Assembly: GCF_000374625.1 (NCBI RefSeq)
Contig: NZ_KB894770.1
Location: 1-64,000, forward strand
Length of the DNA: 64,000 bases
From: Allobrachymonas chironomi DSM 19884
GTDB taxonomy: Bacteria; Pseudomonadota; Gammaproteobacteria; Burkholderiales; Burkholderiaceae_C
Direction: 5' to 3'
Part shown: piece by piece, positions 40,331-50,260 of the stretch
Layout: each line of letters begins with the position of its first letter
How positions within the stretch are numbered: the stretch's first letter is position 1
Program-made: the position numbers and the translations under genes
The notes under the pieces: model-generated
What the model saw: only the letters and a program-made list of their open reading frames with translations
Told to the model about the DNA's origin: nothing
The model's database searches: none

Positions 40331-41122
40331 TTAACGGATGCGCGCCTGGTCGATGATGGCTTGCTGCATGGCCTGGACCTTGTCCTGCTCCAGCTTTTCG
40401 GCCAGCATGCCCTTGACCTGTTCGAACGGCGGCAGGTTTTGCGCTGCACGCACGCCGTCCAGGCGGATCAGGTGGTAGCCGAACTGGGTCTTCACCGGCT
40501 GGCTGGTTTCGCCTTGCTTGAGGGCTTGGAGGGCGCTGGTGAACTCGGGCACGTAGGCCGCGCCCGGGGCCCAGCCCAGATCGCCGCCGAGCACGCCGGA
40601 GGCCATGTCCTTGGATTTGCTGCGCGCCAGGTCTTCAAAGCGCGCGCCCTTGGCCAGCTCGGCCTGTACCGCTTTGGCTTCTTCCTCGGTTTCGAGCAGG
40701 ATGTGGTGCGAGCGGTATTCCTTCTGGTCGCCGACGGCGCGGTCATATTCGGCCTTGATGTCGGCATCGCTTACCGGGTTCTGCTTCAGGTAGTCTTCGG
40801 CCAGCAGGTTGACCAGGATGGAGTCGCGCGCGTTGTCCATCTGGGTGGCGAATTCGGGCGTCAGGTTCAGGCCACGTGCCTCGGCCGCCTGCACCAGGGC
40901 GGCGTCCTCGATCAGCTGCTTGCGCACATTGGCTTCCATCTCGGGCGGTACCGGCTGGCCCGAGCGTGCTGCTTCGGCGCGCACCAGGTTCATCACGCCT
41001 TCGAGCTTGGCTGTCGGCACCGGCTTGCCGTTGACGATGGCAAGGTTTTGCGCCAGCACGGCGGTGGCCGTCACGGCCATGGCGATGCCGGTGAGGGAGT
41101 AGAGGACTTTTTTCTTGATCAT
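40331..41122 (-). CDS. Parvulin-type peptidyl-prolyl cis-trans isomerase (PpiC/PrsA-like, periplasmic)
   Basis: The product is 263 residues with a signal peptide (MIKKKVLYSLTGIAMAVTATAVLAQ). A SurA-N-like helical region covers about 30-120, and a parvulin domain runs from about 130 to 225 with HHILLETEEEAKAVQAEL, GGDLGW and QPVKTQFGYHLIRLD. It isomerises X-Pro bonds and acts as an outer-membrane protein chaperone. It is 21 bases downstream of bolA and is the last gene of the yciB-bolA-ppi unit. Confidence 0.88.
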   Translation of the reverse strand: MIKKKVLYSLTGIAMAVTATAVLAQNLAIVNGKPVPTAKLEGVMNLVRAEAARSGQPVPPEMEANVRKQLIEDAALVQAAEARGLNLTPEFATQMDNARDSILVNLLAEDYLKQNPVSDADIKAEYDRAVGDQKEYRSHHILLETEEEAKAVQAELAKGARFEDLARSKSKDMASGVLGGDLGWAPGAAYVPEFTSALQALKQGETSQPVKTQFGYHLIRLDGVRAAQNLPPFEQVKGMLAEKLEQDKVQAMQQAIIDQARIR

Positions 41123-41143
41123 GGAGGGCTCGGGAAGAGGGAA

Positions 41144-41419
41144 TCAGTCTTTCAGGATGTCGATGGCCAGCGCATGCAGGCCGGCGTCGATTTCCTGTTG
41201 CAGTGCATCATACACAAGGCGGTGGCAGGCCACACGCGTCTTGCCGGCAAAGGCCGGCGCAGCGATGCGCACGCGGAAATGGGTACCGTAACCGAGGCCG
41301 TTGGCGCCGGCATGACCGGCATGCTGGCCGGATTCGTCCACGACTTCCAGGCGCGTGGGTTGCAGGGCTTGCTCCAGCTTCTGCTGCAGGAGGTCGGCGG
41401 TGGGAATGGCGGTGGTCAT
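41144..41419 (-). CDS. bolA: BolA family protein
   Basis: This 91-residue protein has the conserved core [27 protein letters not shown] and [21 protein letters not shown]. BolA proteins bind [2Fe-2S] glutaredoxins and influence cell shape and stress responses. The start overlaps the yciB stop by four bases (ATGA), so the genes are translationally coupled. Confidence 0.92.
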   Translation of the reverse strand: MTTAIPTADLLQQKLEQALQPTRLEVVDESGQHAGHAGANGLGYGTHFRVRIAAPAFAGKTRVACHRLVYDALQQEIDAGLHALAIDILKD

Positions 41420-41958
41420 TCGGTTTCCTTGTCTTTCCAGTGTCGGGCGATGTACAGGCCCTGGCCAATCACGAACAGGATTGGGAAGATGTAGCCCCAG
41501 AGCTTGAAATCAACCCATTGCTCGGTGGTGAAGAAGCGCGGGCTGGCAAACACGGCGTTGATGGCGGCCATGAAGAGGCAGTAGCCGATCCAGGCAATGG
41601 TCAGGCGATGCCAGACCGGCTGCGGCAGCAGCATCTGCGATCCCAGCAGCATCTGCAGCACATTCTTGCGCATGCCCCACAGCGCAACGCCCAGGGCGAT
41701 TGCCATGGCGGTATAGAGCACCGTGGGCTTCCACTTGATGAAGCTGTCATCGCGCAGGATCAGGGTCAGTGCACCAAAGATCAGGATCAGTGCCAGTGTC
41801 GCCTTCTGCATGGTGTTGAGCTGGCGGTCCATGGCATAGATGATGGCCATCTGCGCCGTTGTGGCAGCCATCAGCACGCCGGTGGCAGTGTAGATATCCC
41901 CCAGCTTGTAGGCGATGAAGAACAGGATGATCGGGATGAAGTCCAGCAGTTGTCTCAT
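41416..41958 (-). CDS. yciB: YciB / inner-membrane septation protein A
   Basis: The product is 180 residues with about five membrane helices. It opens with [27 protein letters not shown], the YciB/IspA signature, and has RHWKDKE at the end. It interacts with cell-division and elongasome proteins in E. coli. I start at MRQLLDF (41958), since the longer frame adds a Cys-rich tail without homology. It is the first gene of the yciB-bolA-ppi unit and lies 81 bases downstream of msrB on the same strand. Confidence 0.93.
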   Translation of the reverse strand: MRQLLDFIPIILFFIAYKLGDIYTATGVLMAATTAQMAIIYAMDRQLNTMQKATLALILIFGALTLILRDDSFIKWKPTVLYTAMAIALGVALWGMRKNVLQMLLGSQMLLPQPVWHRLTIAWIGYCLFMAAINAVFASPRFFTTEQWVDFKLWGYIFPILFVIGQGLYIARHWKDKETE

Positions 41959-42039
41959 GGGCGATGCGCAAAAGCGGCCGCATGCAGCGGCCAAACCGCT
42001 ATTCTCGCCGATCCGGCGATCATCCTGCAGACGAAAGGG

Positions 42040-42483
42040 TTACGGATGGTAGTCCGGATCCGTATCGTCGGGCTCGGCCGGAACAAAGTCGAGCGAGGCC
42101 GAGTTGATGCAGTAGCGGTCGCCCGTGGGGGCCGGGCCATCGGGAAAGACGTGGCCGAGGTGCGAGCCGCAGTTGCTGCACAGCACTTCCTCGCGGATCA
42201 TGCCGTGGCTGGTGTCGCGGCGCGTCACCACGGCATCGGCGCTGAGCGGCTGGTAGTAGCTCGGCCAGCCACAGCCGGCATCAAACTTGGTCTGGCTGGC
42301 AAACAGCGGCTGGTCGCAGCAGATGCAGCGGTAGACGCCATCGGCATAGTGGTCGGCATAGACGCCGGTAAAGGCGTGTTCGGTGGCGGCTTCGCGCGTG
42401 ACCTGGTAGGCGACCGGTTCGGCGTTCTTGCTGGCGAGTACCGCTTCCCATTCGATCGGGGTTTTCTTGACGGGGAAATCCAT
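42040..42483 (-). CDS. msrB: Peptide-methionine (R)-S-oxide reductase MsrB
   Basis: This 147-residue enzyme reduces methionine-R-sulfoxide residues. The zinc-binding CxxC pairs are Cys53/Cys56 and Cys102/Cys105, and the catalytic Cys is Cys125 in [13 protein letters not shown]. Conserved [14 protein letters not shown] is present. AGGAGG lies 9 bases before the ATG. selO, another thiol/redox gene, lies 73 bases upstream on the same strand. Confidence 0.95.
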   Translation of the reverse strand: MDFPVKKTPIEWEAVLASKNAEPVAYQVTREAATEHAFTGVYADHYADGVYRCICCDQPLFASQTKFDAGCGWPSYYQPLSADAVVTRRDTSHGMIREEVLCSNCGSHLGHVFPDGPAPTGDRYCINSASLDFVPAEPDDTDPDYHP

Positions 42484-42556
42484 GCTTGCCTCCTTGTGAT
42501 GTTGTTGTGGTGCAGTGTAGGCCGAATTGCGTGCCGGGTGTGTCAGACAGGGCCGC

Positions 42557-44035
42557 TCATGAGGAGCAGCTGATGGCCAGCTGGCCGGCCCATGCGGGTG
42601 GCAGTGCGGCATAGGCGCTGTCATCCCAGCGCGCATCGTAGGGGTGGGTGCAGGCTTCCAGCAAATCGCGCACGCCCTGGTCATCGCCTTGTTCGGCGCG
42701 TTCGATGGCAAGCTGGCACAGGTGGTTGCGCGGCACCACGGCGGGGTTGCTGCGCAGCATTTGCCTGCCGGCATCGGGCAGGGCATGCTGTTGCAGCAGT
42801 GTCTGGTAGTGTGCCAGCCAGGTCTGCAGTGCGGCGCGGTCCGGGCACAGGGCCAGCACCGCTTCAAAGTCCTGCGCGCCGGCATCCACGGCCAACGACA
42901 GACGCCGCCAGAACGCGGTCAGATCAATGCGATGGGCTTGCATCCATTGTTGCAGCTGCAGTCCGGCATCATGCAGGGGGGCATCGGCCTGCAGGCCGAG
43001 TTTGGCGGCCATGCGCTGCGCCAGCGCATCGGCATGCTGCTGCGCAAAGCCATCCAGCGCTTGTCGGGTGGCATTCACCTCGCCAATCAGCGGCAGCAGC
43101 GCCTGGCCCAGGGCGTACAGATTCCACAGCGCCACATCGGGCTGCTGGCCGTAGGCGTAGCGGCCATGGCTGTCGCTGTGGTTGCAGATGTGGTTGGCAT
43201 CGAAACCGTCCATGAACTGGTAGGGGCCGTAGTCAATCGTCAGGCCGAGGATGCTCATGTTGTCGGTATTCATCACGCCGTGGCAGAAGCCGATCGCCTG
43301 CCAGTCGGCCAGCAGCGTGGCGGTGCGACGGGTCACTGCCTGCAGCAGTGCGGCGTAGGGGGAGCCGCTGGCCGAGCGGCAATCCGGGTAGAAGGAATCG
43401 ATCACGTAATCGGCCAGCTGGCGCAGTTCGCTGTCCTTCTGGCGGGCGGCAAAGTGCTCGAAATGGCCAAAGCGCACAAAGCTGGGGGCAAAGCGCGTGA
43501 CGATGGCCGCCTGTTCCACGCGCTCGCGGTAGACCGGCAGCGGCGAGGCGCTCAGGCACAGCGCGCGCGTGGTCGGAGTGCCGAGCGCCTGCATGGCTTC
43601 GGAGGCGATGAATTCGCGGATCGACGAGCGCAGCACGGCACGGCCATCGCCCATGCGCGAGTAGGGCGTGAGGCCGCTGCCCTTGAGCTGGATTTCCTGC
43701 AGCTGGCCACTGGCATCGGGCAGGGCGCCCAGCGTCAGTGCCCGGCCATCACCCAGTTGGCCGGCCCAGACGCCAAACTGGTGGCCGCTATAGACGCTGG
43801 CCCAGGTCTGGCTGCCGGAGGGCAGCGCATTGCCGCTGAACAGCTGCAGCGCCTGCTCGCCCTGCAGCCAGGCCGGGTCCAGGCCCAGATCCGCGATCGC
43901 CTGCGGGCTGTGCGCGACCCAGCGCGGGTCGGGTACCGGCACCGGCGGCAGCTTGCTGACAAAGGCATCGCCCAGCGCGGCCAGGCCGGGTTGCCACTGT
44001 GGTTCGTGCGGGAGGGAAGGGGAATCGGCTTGCAT
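42557..44035 (-). CDS. selO: Protein adenylyltransferase SelO (YdiU)
   Basis: The product is 492 residues with a pseudokinase fold. It AMPylates proteins on Ser, Thr or Tyr and protects against oxidative stress. [22 protein letters not shown] (nucleotide-binding loop), [25 protein letters not shown] and [22 protein letters not shown] are intact. It ends in CSS, with Cys at the third-last position where eukaryotic SelO carries selenocysteine. Start at MQADSPSLP (44035). It is divergent from the acyl-CoA ligase gene. Confidence 0.93.
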   Translation of the reverse strand: MQADSPSLPHEPQWQPGLAALGDAFVSKLPPVPVPDPRWVAHSPQAIADLGLDPAWLQGEQALQLFSGNALPSGSQTWASVYSGHQFGVWAGQLGDGRALTLGALPDASGQLQEIQLKGSGLTPYSRMGDGRAVLRSSIREFIASEAMQALGTPTTRALCLSASPLPVYRERVEQAAIVTRFAPSFVRFGHFEHFAARQKDSELRQLADYVIDSFYPDCRSASGSPYAALLQAVTRRTATLLADWQAIGFCHGVMNTDNMSILGLTIDYGPYQFMDGFDANHICNHSDSHGRYAYGQQPDVALWNLYALGQALLPLIGEVNATRQALDGFAQQHADALAQRMAAKLGLQADAPLHDAGLQLQQWMQAHRIDLTAFWRRLSLAVDAGAQDFEAVLALCPDRAALQTWLAHYQTLLQQHALPDAGRQMLRSNPAVVPRNHLCQLAIERAEQGDDQGVRDLLEACTHPYDARWDDSAYAALPPAWAGQLAISCSS

Positions 44036-44144
44036 GCCAGCATTGTGCGGCAGAGTGGCATGTCCCTGTTGCAGCAGGGATTGCCGGGGCAGAAATTGCG
44101 GCACAATGGCATGAGACCATGACCACACCACAAGGAGATAACCC

Positions 44145-45770
44145 ATGCTAGGCCAGATGCAGGTTCAGCCGCTGCTGATTTCTTCCCTGATCGAATTTGC
44201 CGCTGCCAATCACGGCGATACCGAGATCGTGTCGCGCCGGGTGGAAGGCGACATCCATCGCTATACCTGGGCTGATGCAGCTGCACGGTCGCGCCAGCTG
44301 GCCAATGCACTGGATGCGCTGGGGCTGGGTAGCGATGCCCGCGTCGGCACGCTGGCCTGGAACGGCTACCGTCACCTGGAGCTGTACTACGGTGTCAGCG
44401 GTACCGGCCGCGTGGTGCATACCATCAACCCGCGCCTGCACCACGAGCAAATGGCCTGGATCGTCAACGATGCTGGTGACGAGGCGTTGTTCTTCGAAAT
44501 CAACTTCCTGCATCTGGCGCAGCAGATCCAGCCGCTGTGCCCGGGTGTGAAGCACTGGGTCATGCTGTGTGACGATGACCGTCTGCCGGCCGACAGCGGC
44601 ATTCCCGGCCTGGTCAGCTATGAAAGCCTGATCCGCCACCGCAATGCCTCGTACGATTGGCCCGTGTTTGACGAGAACACGGCAGCCGGCCTCTGCTACA
44701 CCAGCGGCACGACCGGCAATCCCAAGGGCGTGCTGTATTCCCACCGCTCCAATATCCTGCACGCCTACGCGGCAGTCATGCCCGATGCCATGTGCCTGAG
44801 CGCGCGTGATGTGGCGATGCCGGTGGTGCCCATGTTCCACGTCAATGCCTGGGGCACGCCGTACAGCACGGCCATGGTCGGTTGCAAGGTGGTGTTTCCC
44901 GGCCCCAATCTCGATGGCAAATCGCTGTTTGAACTGATCGATACCGAGAAAGTGACCTTTGCCGCCGGTGTGCCCACGATCTGGCAGATGCTGCTGATGC
45001 ACGTGCAGTCCAACGGGTTGGAGTTTCCGCATCTCCAGCGCACCGTGATTGGCGGCTCGGCCTGCCCGCCGGCCATGATCGACACCTTTGAACAGCTGGG
45101 CGTGACGGTCATCCATGCCTGGGGCATGACCGAGCTGTCGCCACTGGGTGCCCTGAGTACGCTCAAGTCCAAGCACGACAGCCTGCCCGAGGCCGAGCAG
45201 AAGAAGCTGCTGGCCAAGCAGGGTCGCTCCATGTACGGTGTCGAGCTCAAGATTGTCGATGCCGACGGCCAGGAACGTCCGCATGATGGCGTGGCCTATG
45301 GCAACCTGATGGCACGTGGCAACTGGGTGGTGGATCGCTACTATGGCTACCCCGAGTCTGCGCTGAATGAAGGCGGCTGGTTCCATACCGGTGACGTGGC
45401 CACCATCGATGCCGATGGCTACATGCAGATCACCGACCGCAGCAAGGACGTGATCAAGTCCGGCGGTGAATGGATCAGCTCCATCGATATCGAGAACATT
45501 GCCATGGGGCACCCGGCTGTCGCCATGGCGGCGTGCGTCGGCATGCCGCACCCCAAGTGGGATGAGCGTCCGGTGGTGGTGGTCGCACTCAAGCCGGGCC
45601 AGAAAGTCACGCGCGAGGAGCTGCTGGCTTATTACGATGGTCGCATCGCCAAGTGGCAGACACCGGACGATGTGGTGTTCGTGGACGAGATCCCGCTGGG
45701 TTCCACCGGCAAGATGCTGAAGAACAAGGTGCGCGATCTGCTGGGCGACTACAAGCTGCCCGGACTGTAA
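44145..45770 (+). CDS. Medium/long-chain fatty acyl-CoA ligase
   Basis: This 541-residue AMP-forming ligase activates a fatty acid with ATP and CoA. The adenylation motif [18 protein letters not shown] lies near residue 185. WGMTELSP follows near 325 and [12 protein letters not shown] later. The C-terminal motif is [18 protein letters not shown] near residue 430, and the catalytic Lys is in [11 protein letters not shown] close to the end. AAGGAG precedes the ATG by 7 bases. Chain-length specificity cannot be read reliably. A perfect terminator follows. Confidence 0.92.
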   Translation: MLGQMQVQPLLISSLIEFAAANHGDTEIVSRRVEGDIHRYTWADAAARSRQLANALDALGLGSDARVGTLAWNGYRHLELYYGVSGTGRVVHTINPRLHHEQMAWIVNDAGDEALFFEINFLHLAQQIQPLCPGVKHWVMLCDDDRLPADSGIPGLVSYESLIRHRNASYDWPVFDENTAAGLCYTSGTTGNPKGVLYSHRSNILHAYAAVMPDAMCLSARDVAMPVVPMFHVNAWGTPYSTAMVGCKVVFPGPNLDGKSLFELIDTEKVTFAAGVPTIWQMLLMHVQSNGLEFPHLQRTVIGGSACPPAMIDTFEQLGVTVIHAWGMTELSPLGALSTLKSKHDSLPEAEQKKLLAKQGRSMYGVELKIVDADGQERPHDGVAYGNLMARGNWVVDRYYGYPESALNEGGWFHTGDVATIDADGYMQITDRSKDVIKSGGEWISSIDIENIAMGHPAVAMAACVGMPHPKWDERPVVVVALKPGQKVTREELLAYYDGRIAKWQTPDDVVFVDEIPLGSTGKMLKNKVRDLLGDYKLPGL

Positions 45771-45811
45771 GCGGCGGGCGCTCGCAAGGGCGTGCCAGTT
45801 CGCACCAGACA

Positions 45812-45847
45812 CAACGGCCATGCATTGCTGCATGGCCGTTGTTGTTT
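45812..45847 (+). terminator. Rho-independent terminator after the acyl-CoA ligase gene
   Basis: The 13-base perfect stem CAACGGCCATGCA (45812-45824) and TGCATGGCCGTTG (45829-45841) has a TTGC loop and is followed by TTGTTT. Its outer arms CAACGGCC and GGCCGTTGTTGTTT are identical to those of the leuA terminator. Confidence 0.93.
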
Positions 45848-45868
45848 CAGGGCAGGGAAGGGGCTGGC

Positions 45869-46459
45869 TTAGTCGCGGCCGCGTCCGTTGTGGCCGTTAC
45901 CGTTGCCGCCCTTGCCGTTACCCTGATGGGCCAGGTGCTTGCCGCGCCGGTCATCGTCACGTTTCCAGTGCTTGCCACGTCGGTCGTCATCGCGATCCCA
46001 GTCGCGCTGGCCCTTGGGGTGCAGGTTGGCATTGCCGTTGTAGTACTTGCCCTTGCCGTAATGGCCATAGGCGTTGCCGTTGTTGCCGGACTTGGCCTTG
46101 GCACGTGGCGAGTTGGCGTTGACGAAGTACACCGGGCGGTTGCAGCTGTCGTAGCGCTTGCAGTAGCGTTTCCAGTCCTTGCGGTGCACATCCGGCACAT
46201 ACAGGTAGATGGGTTCGTTGACGTAGCGCGTGCGCGTGATCACGCGCGGGCTGCTGTAGTACACCGGCGGTGCCACGCGGCCATCGCCAATCACGATCTG
46301 GCCATACACGCCATGGGTCAGCGGTGCGCCCACGGTGATGTTGTTGTACCAGGGGTTGACGGATACGGCCACCTGAGCCTGGGCTGCTCCGGTGGCGGCC
46401 AGGCCCCCCAGGGCCAGGGCCATGCCCAGCAGGGCCTTGTACATCTTGCGGTTCAGCAT
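45869..46459 (-). CDS. Secreted low-complexity protein of unknown function
   Basis: The product is 196 residues. A signal peptide ends around AAQAQ (about residue 29). A folded-looking segment (about 30-115) has VAVSVNPWYNNITVGAPLTHGVYGQIVIGDG and a Cys pair (YCKRYDSC). The tail (about 118-196) is Gly/Asn/Lys/Asp/Arg-rich with near-tandem units DRDDDRRGKHWK and RDDDRRGKHLA. A strong AAAGGAGG ribosome site precedes the ATG, so it is expected to be well translated. I recognise no family. It could be a cell-envelope or metal/polyanion-binding protein. Confidence 0.72.
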   Translation of the reverse strand: MLNRKMYKALLGMALALGGLAATGAAQAQVAVSVNPWYNNITVGAPLTHGVYGQIVIGDGRVAPPVYYSSPRVITRTRYVNEPIYLYVPDVHRKDWKRYCKRYDSCNRPVYFVNANSPRAKAKSGNNGNAYGHYGKGKYYNGNANLHPKGQRDWDRDDDRRGKHWKRDDDRRGKHLAHQGNGKGGNGNGHNGRGRD

Positions 46460-46577
46460 GGCATGCCTCCTTTGGGGTCAGTCGTCGTTGTCGTCTTTGT
46501 CATCGTATGGAATCCTGCAATCTGTCAGGATGCATTGTGTGCCTTGGCAGGCCGCGCACAGCCAAGGCTGTAACAAA

Positions 46578-46614
46578 AGAAAGCCGGCTCCAGTTGCAAC
46601 CAGGCCGGCTTTTA
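46578..46614 (-). terminator. Bidirectional terminator downstream of the SDR gene
   Basis: AAAGCCGGC (46581-46589) pairs with GCCGGCTTT (46605-46613). On the minus strand it is followed by TTTCTTTT. It probably ends the SDR transcript, 40 bases after the stop, before the next minus-strand gene. Confidence 0.8.
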
Positions 46615-46653
46615 CGCTTGCGGACAATTGTTACGTCCGCTGATGGCGGGGCA

Positions 46654-47412
<759 letters not shown>

Positions 47413-47559
47413 GCTGTGCTCCTTGCGATTGACGTTTACGTTAAGGTAATTTCCAATTGTAGTGCGACAGGACGCTATCCATGCTATTTTCTGCGCCTTG
47501 CCGCTGATTGTGCCTGATTCCTGTGCATCATCGGGGCAACAGAAATACAGGAGAACGCC

Positions 47560-48489
47560 ATGCCGCGCATGCCCGGAAAAACCACGTTGCTGGCCAGTTG
47601 TCTGCTGGCCGGCCTGATGACGCTGACCGGCTGTACCATCACCTCGCCGCAGGTGGTGCACAAGGAGCCGGCCACGGCCTCTGTCACGAGCAAACCGGCG
47701 GCAATGCGCAAGCCGGTACTGGCACTGGCGTTGGGTGGTGGTGCGGCGCGCGGCTTTGCCCATGTGGGCGCGCTGCAGGCACTTGATGCGGCCGGCATCC
47801 GGCCCGATATCGTGGTCGGCACCTCGGCCGGCAGCGTGGTCGGAGCGATCTACGCCAGCGGCTTGCGCGGCGATGCCTTGCGCCAGGCCGCCGAAAACGT
47901 CGAGCAGACCTCCATCACCGATTGGCAATTGCCGTTGTTCAACCGCGGCGTGTTGCGCGGTGTCTCGCTGGAGCGTTTCATCAATCAGCAGGTCGGCAAC
48001 CGCAACATCCAGTCCATGCCGATCAGGCTGGGCATTGTGGCCACTGATCTGCAGTCGGGCGAGGGCATCCTGTTCCGCAGTGGCAATACCGGCCAGGCGG
48101 TACGTGCTTCCAGCGCCGTGCCCGGCGTGTTCGAGCCGGTGCGTATCGGCAACCGCGATTACGTCGATGGTGGTCTGGTGGCCCCGGTGCCGGTACTGTA
48201 CGCGCGCCAGATGGGGGCCGATGTGGTGGTAGCCATCGATATCAGCAGCAAGCCGGGTGATGCCGCCACTACCGGCCAGCTGCAGGTGCTGATGCAGACC
48301 TTCACCATCATGGGCAAGACCATCAGCAAGTTCGAGCTGACCCAGGCCGATGTCGTGTTGCGGCCGCAACTGGCCGGCATGTCGTCGGCCGATTTCAGCA
48401 ACCGCCAGAAATCGATCGAAGCCGGGCGGGCGGCGATGCAGCAGGCGCTGCCGAAGATTCGGGCGGTGCTGGAGACGGCTGCCAGATAG
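47560..48489 (+). CDS. Patatin-like phospholipase (lipoprotein, RssA-like)
   Basis: The product is 309 residues with a lipoprotein signal and Cys25 (MTLTGC). The patatin domain has the oxyanion [10 protein letters not shown], the nucleophile GTSAG (Ser89) and the partner Asp203 in VDGGL. It would hydrolyse lipids in the envelope. It is divergent from the SDR gene with 147 bases between. CAGGAG precedes the ATG. A 9-base stem (48502-48535) follows the stop but has no T-run. Confidence 0.88.
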   Translation: MPRMPGKTTLLASCLLAGLMTLTGCTITSPQVVHKEPATASVTSKPAAMRKPVLALALGGGAARGFAHVGALQALDAAGIRPDIVVGTSAGSVVGAIYASGLRGDALRQAAENVEQTSITDWQLPLFNRGVLRGVSLERFINQQVGNRNIQSMPIRLGIVATDLQSGEGILFRSGNTGQAVRASSAVPGVFEPVRIGNRDYVDGGLVAPVPVLYARQMGADVVVAIDISSKPGDAATTGQLQVLMQTFTIMGKTISKFELTQADVVLRPQLAGMSSADFSNRQKSIEAGRAAMQQALPKIRAVLETAAR

Positions 48490-48580
48490 ATCGCTCTTGC
48501 AGCGCCACCATGATGTGCATTGCATGTGGTGGCGCAGTCAGTCCAGACGCATGACACTGCGCGGGTTCATGCTTCGCTGA

Positions 48581-48613
48581 AAATGCAAACGCCCGATGCG
48601 GTGCATCGGGCGT
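48581..48613 (-). terminator. Terminator after the NlpC/P60 gene
   Basis: ACGCCCGATGC (48589-48599) pairs with GCATCGGGCGT (48603-48613) over eleven bases with a three-base loop. On the minus strand the stem is followed by TTGCATTTTC (48588-48579). Confidence 0.75.
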
Positions 48614-48684
48614 CATTGGCAGCAACTGCAGGAGCAGCTCGTCAAATTGTGGTGTCAACCCAGGACGGGTCGAGGCTGACGAAA

Positions 48685-49254
48685 TCAGTTCAGGCTTTCG
48701 GCCACGCGGATCGCGGCCTTGGCATCAAAGCTGGCACCATTGTTGTCCACCACGCGGCGGGCGCCATTGAAGCGGCTGTTCCAGTAGCTGATGTCCATGC
48801 TCTCTACACGCACACGGGCACCGGAGCGCGGGGCGTGGATGAACTTGCCATCACCAACATAGATGCCAACGTGGCTGAAGGCGCGCTTCATGGTATTGAA
48901 GAACACCAGGTCGCCCGGGCGCAGGTCCGACCTGGCGATCACCTGCGTGGCTGCTGCCTGATCGGCAGCACGGCGCGGCAGGATCTTGCCAAAAGTCTTT
49001 TCGTAGGTGGCACGCACCAGACCGCTGCAGTCAAAACCGGTTTCGGCGGAGTTGCCGCCATAACGGTAGGGCACGCCAATAAAGCCCATGGCGGTGCTGA
49101 CGAGGTCGGAGGCGGTATCGCGGACGTTCTGGCCGAACTGGTTCACCATGCTGGCGCGTTCGTTCAGGAAGTTGTCGATGTCGTTGCCTTGGGGAGCTGC
49201 CTGTGCAGCAACGCTGCCCAGGCCCAGGAGAAAAGTGATTGCCAATTTCTTCAT
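48685..49254 (-). CDS. NlpC/P60 family peptidoglycan hydrolase (C40)
   Basis: The product is 189 residues with a signal peptide (MKKLAITFLLGLGSVAAQA). The NlpC/P60 catalytic residues are Cys76 (FDCSGLV), His128 (FSHVGIYVG) and His140 (FIHAPRSG). The enzyme would cleave D-Glu-diaminopimelate bonds in peptidoglycan. The family often acts in wall remodelling. A short helical region separates the signal from the domain. It is convergent with the patatin gene. Confidence 0.9.
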   Translation of the reverse strand: MKKLAITFLLGLGSVAAQAAPQGNDIDNFLNERASMVNQFGQNVRDTASDLVSTAMGFIGVPYRYGGNSAETGFDCSGLVRATYEKTFGKILPRRAADQAAATQVIARSDLRPGDLVFFNTMKRAFSHVGIYVGDGKFIHAPRSGARVRVESMDISYWNSRFNGARRVVDNNGASFDAKAAIRVAESLN

Positions 49255-49529
49255 GGGTAGCGATTTTAGCCCGGTTGTAGTCCATGTCCGACGCCCTTGT
49301 AGGAGCGCGGGCGCTTTTTCCGCTGTTTTTTGTTACGAAACTCGGAAAAAGTCTGAAACAAAACTGACAAACACTGTTTTCTGCCAGTTTGGCGTCAGAA
49401 ACCCCTGTTTTGGCTTGCGATAACGACAGATAGCGCGACAAGCCATGCCGGGGACCAACCCTGTGCCGGCAGCAGGGCAATCCGTTCCATAATGCACTAT
49501 CCCCCTGTAAATGAATGGAGAACCAGCCC

Positions 49530-50138
49530 ATGCTGATGACTGCAGAAGAATCCCAACTGGTACTTGTGGATTACCAGGAAAAACTCATGCCCTATATCCA
49601 CGAAGCGGACAAGGCGCTGGCCAATGCCGTTCTGCTGGGCAAGGTGGCCAGGATCCTGCAGGTGCCAACCTGGGGCACCGAGGAAAACCCGGCCAAGCTC
49701 GGCCCCAACCACCCCTCGGTGCGCGAGTTGTGTGACAAGACCCTGTCCAAGATGTACTTCAACGCCTGCGATGACGGCCTGGCCGATGCGCTGCGTCCGC
49801 CGGCACGCCAGCCCGCAGGCAATGCACGCAGCCTGCCCAAGCACCTGCAAAAGGCGATTGCCGCTTCTTCCACCCCCGAGCGCAACAGCATCGTGATTGC
49901 CGGCTGCGAGGCCCATGTCTGCCTGATGCAGACGGCGCTCGGCCTGCTCGAAAACGATTTCGACGTCTGGGTCGTGACGGATGCCTGCAGCTCACGTAGC
50001 GAGCGCAACCGCGATGCCGGCTTCGACCGTCTGGCCACCGCCGGTGCCGAGCTGGTGACCACCGAAATGGTTGCCTTCGAATGGCTGCGCACAGCCGAAC
50101 ACCCGGCCTTCCGCGAGGTGCTCTCACTGGTCAAGTAA
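49530..50138 (+). CDS. Isochorismatase-like cysteine hydrolase
   Basis: The product is 202 residues. The isochorismatase fold has the catalytic triad pattern: Asp in LVDYQEKLMPYI near residue 14, a mid-chain Lys, and Cys in GCEAHVCLMQTALGLL near residue 128. Such proteins hydrolyse amides or vinyl ethers (for example nicotinamidase relatives). I take the ATG at 49530, preceded by GGAG. An ATG at 49515 lacks a ribosome site. The substrate is unknown. Confidence 0.85.
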   Translation: MLMTAEESQLVLVDYQEKLMPYIHEADKALANAVLLGKVARILQVPTWGTEENPAKLGPNHPSVRELCDKTLSKMYFNACDDGLADALRPPARQPAGNARSLPKHLQKAIAASSTPERNSIVIAGCEAHVCLMQTALGLLENDFDVWVVTDACSSRSERNRDAGFDRLATAGAELVTTEMVAFEWLRTAEHPAFREVLSLVK

Positions 50139-50260
50139 GGGGCTCCGGATTGGTGTCAATCCCTATGCGAATGTAAGCATTTGCCTCAGGCTTTTGGCAG
50201 ATAATCATGAACCAGCCGTGCAAGCGGGTAAAAGAAAATAGGTAGACACAAGGAGCACAC

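Noticed and set aside
48502-48535. Terminator after the patatin gene
   Set aside because: The 9-base stem GCGCCACCA/TGGTGGCGC has a 16-base loop and no T-run, so I do not call it a terminator.
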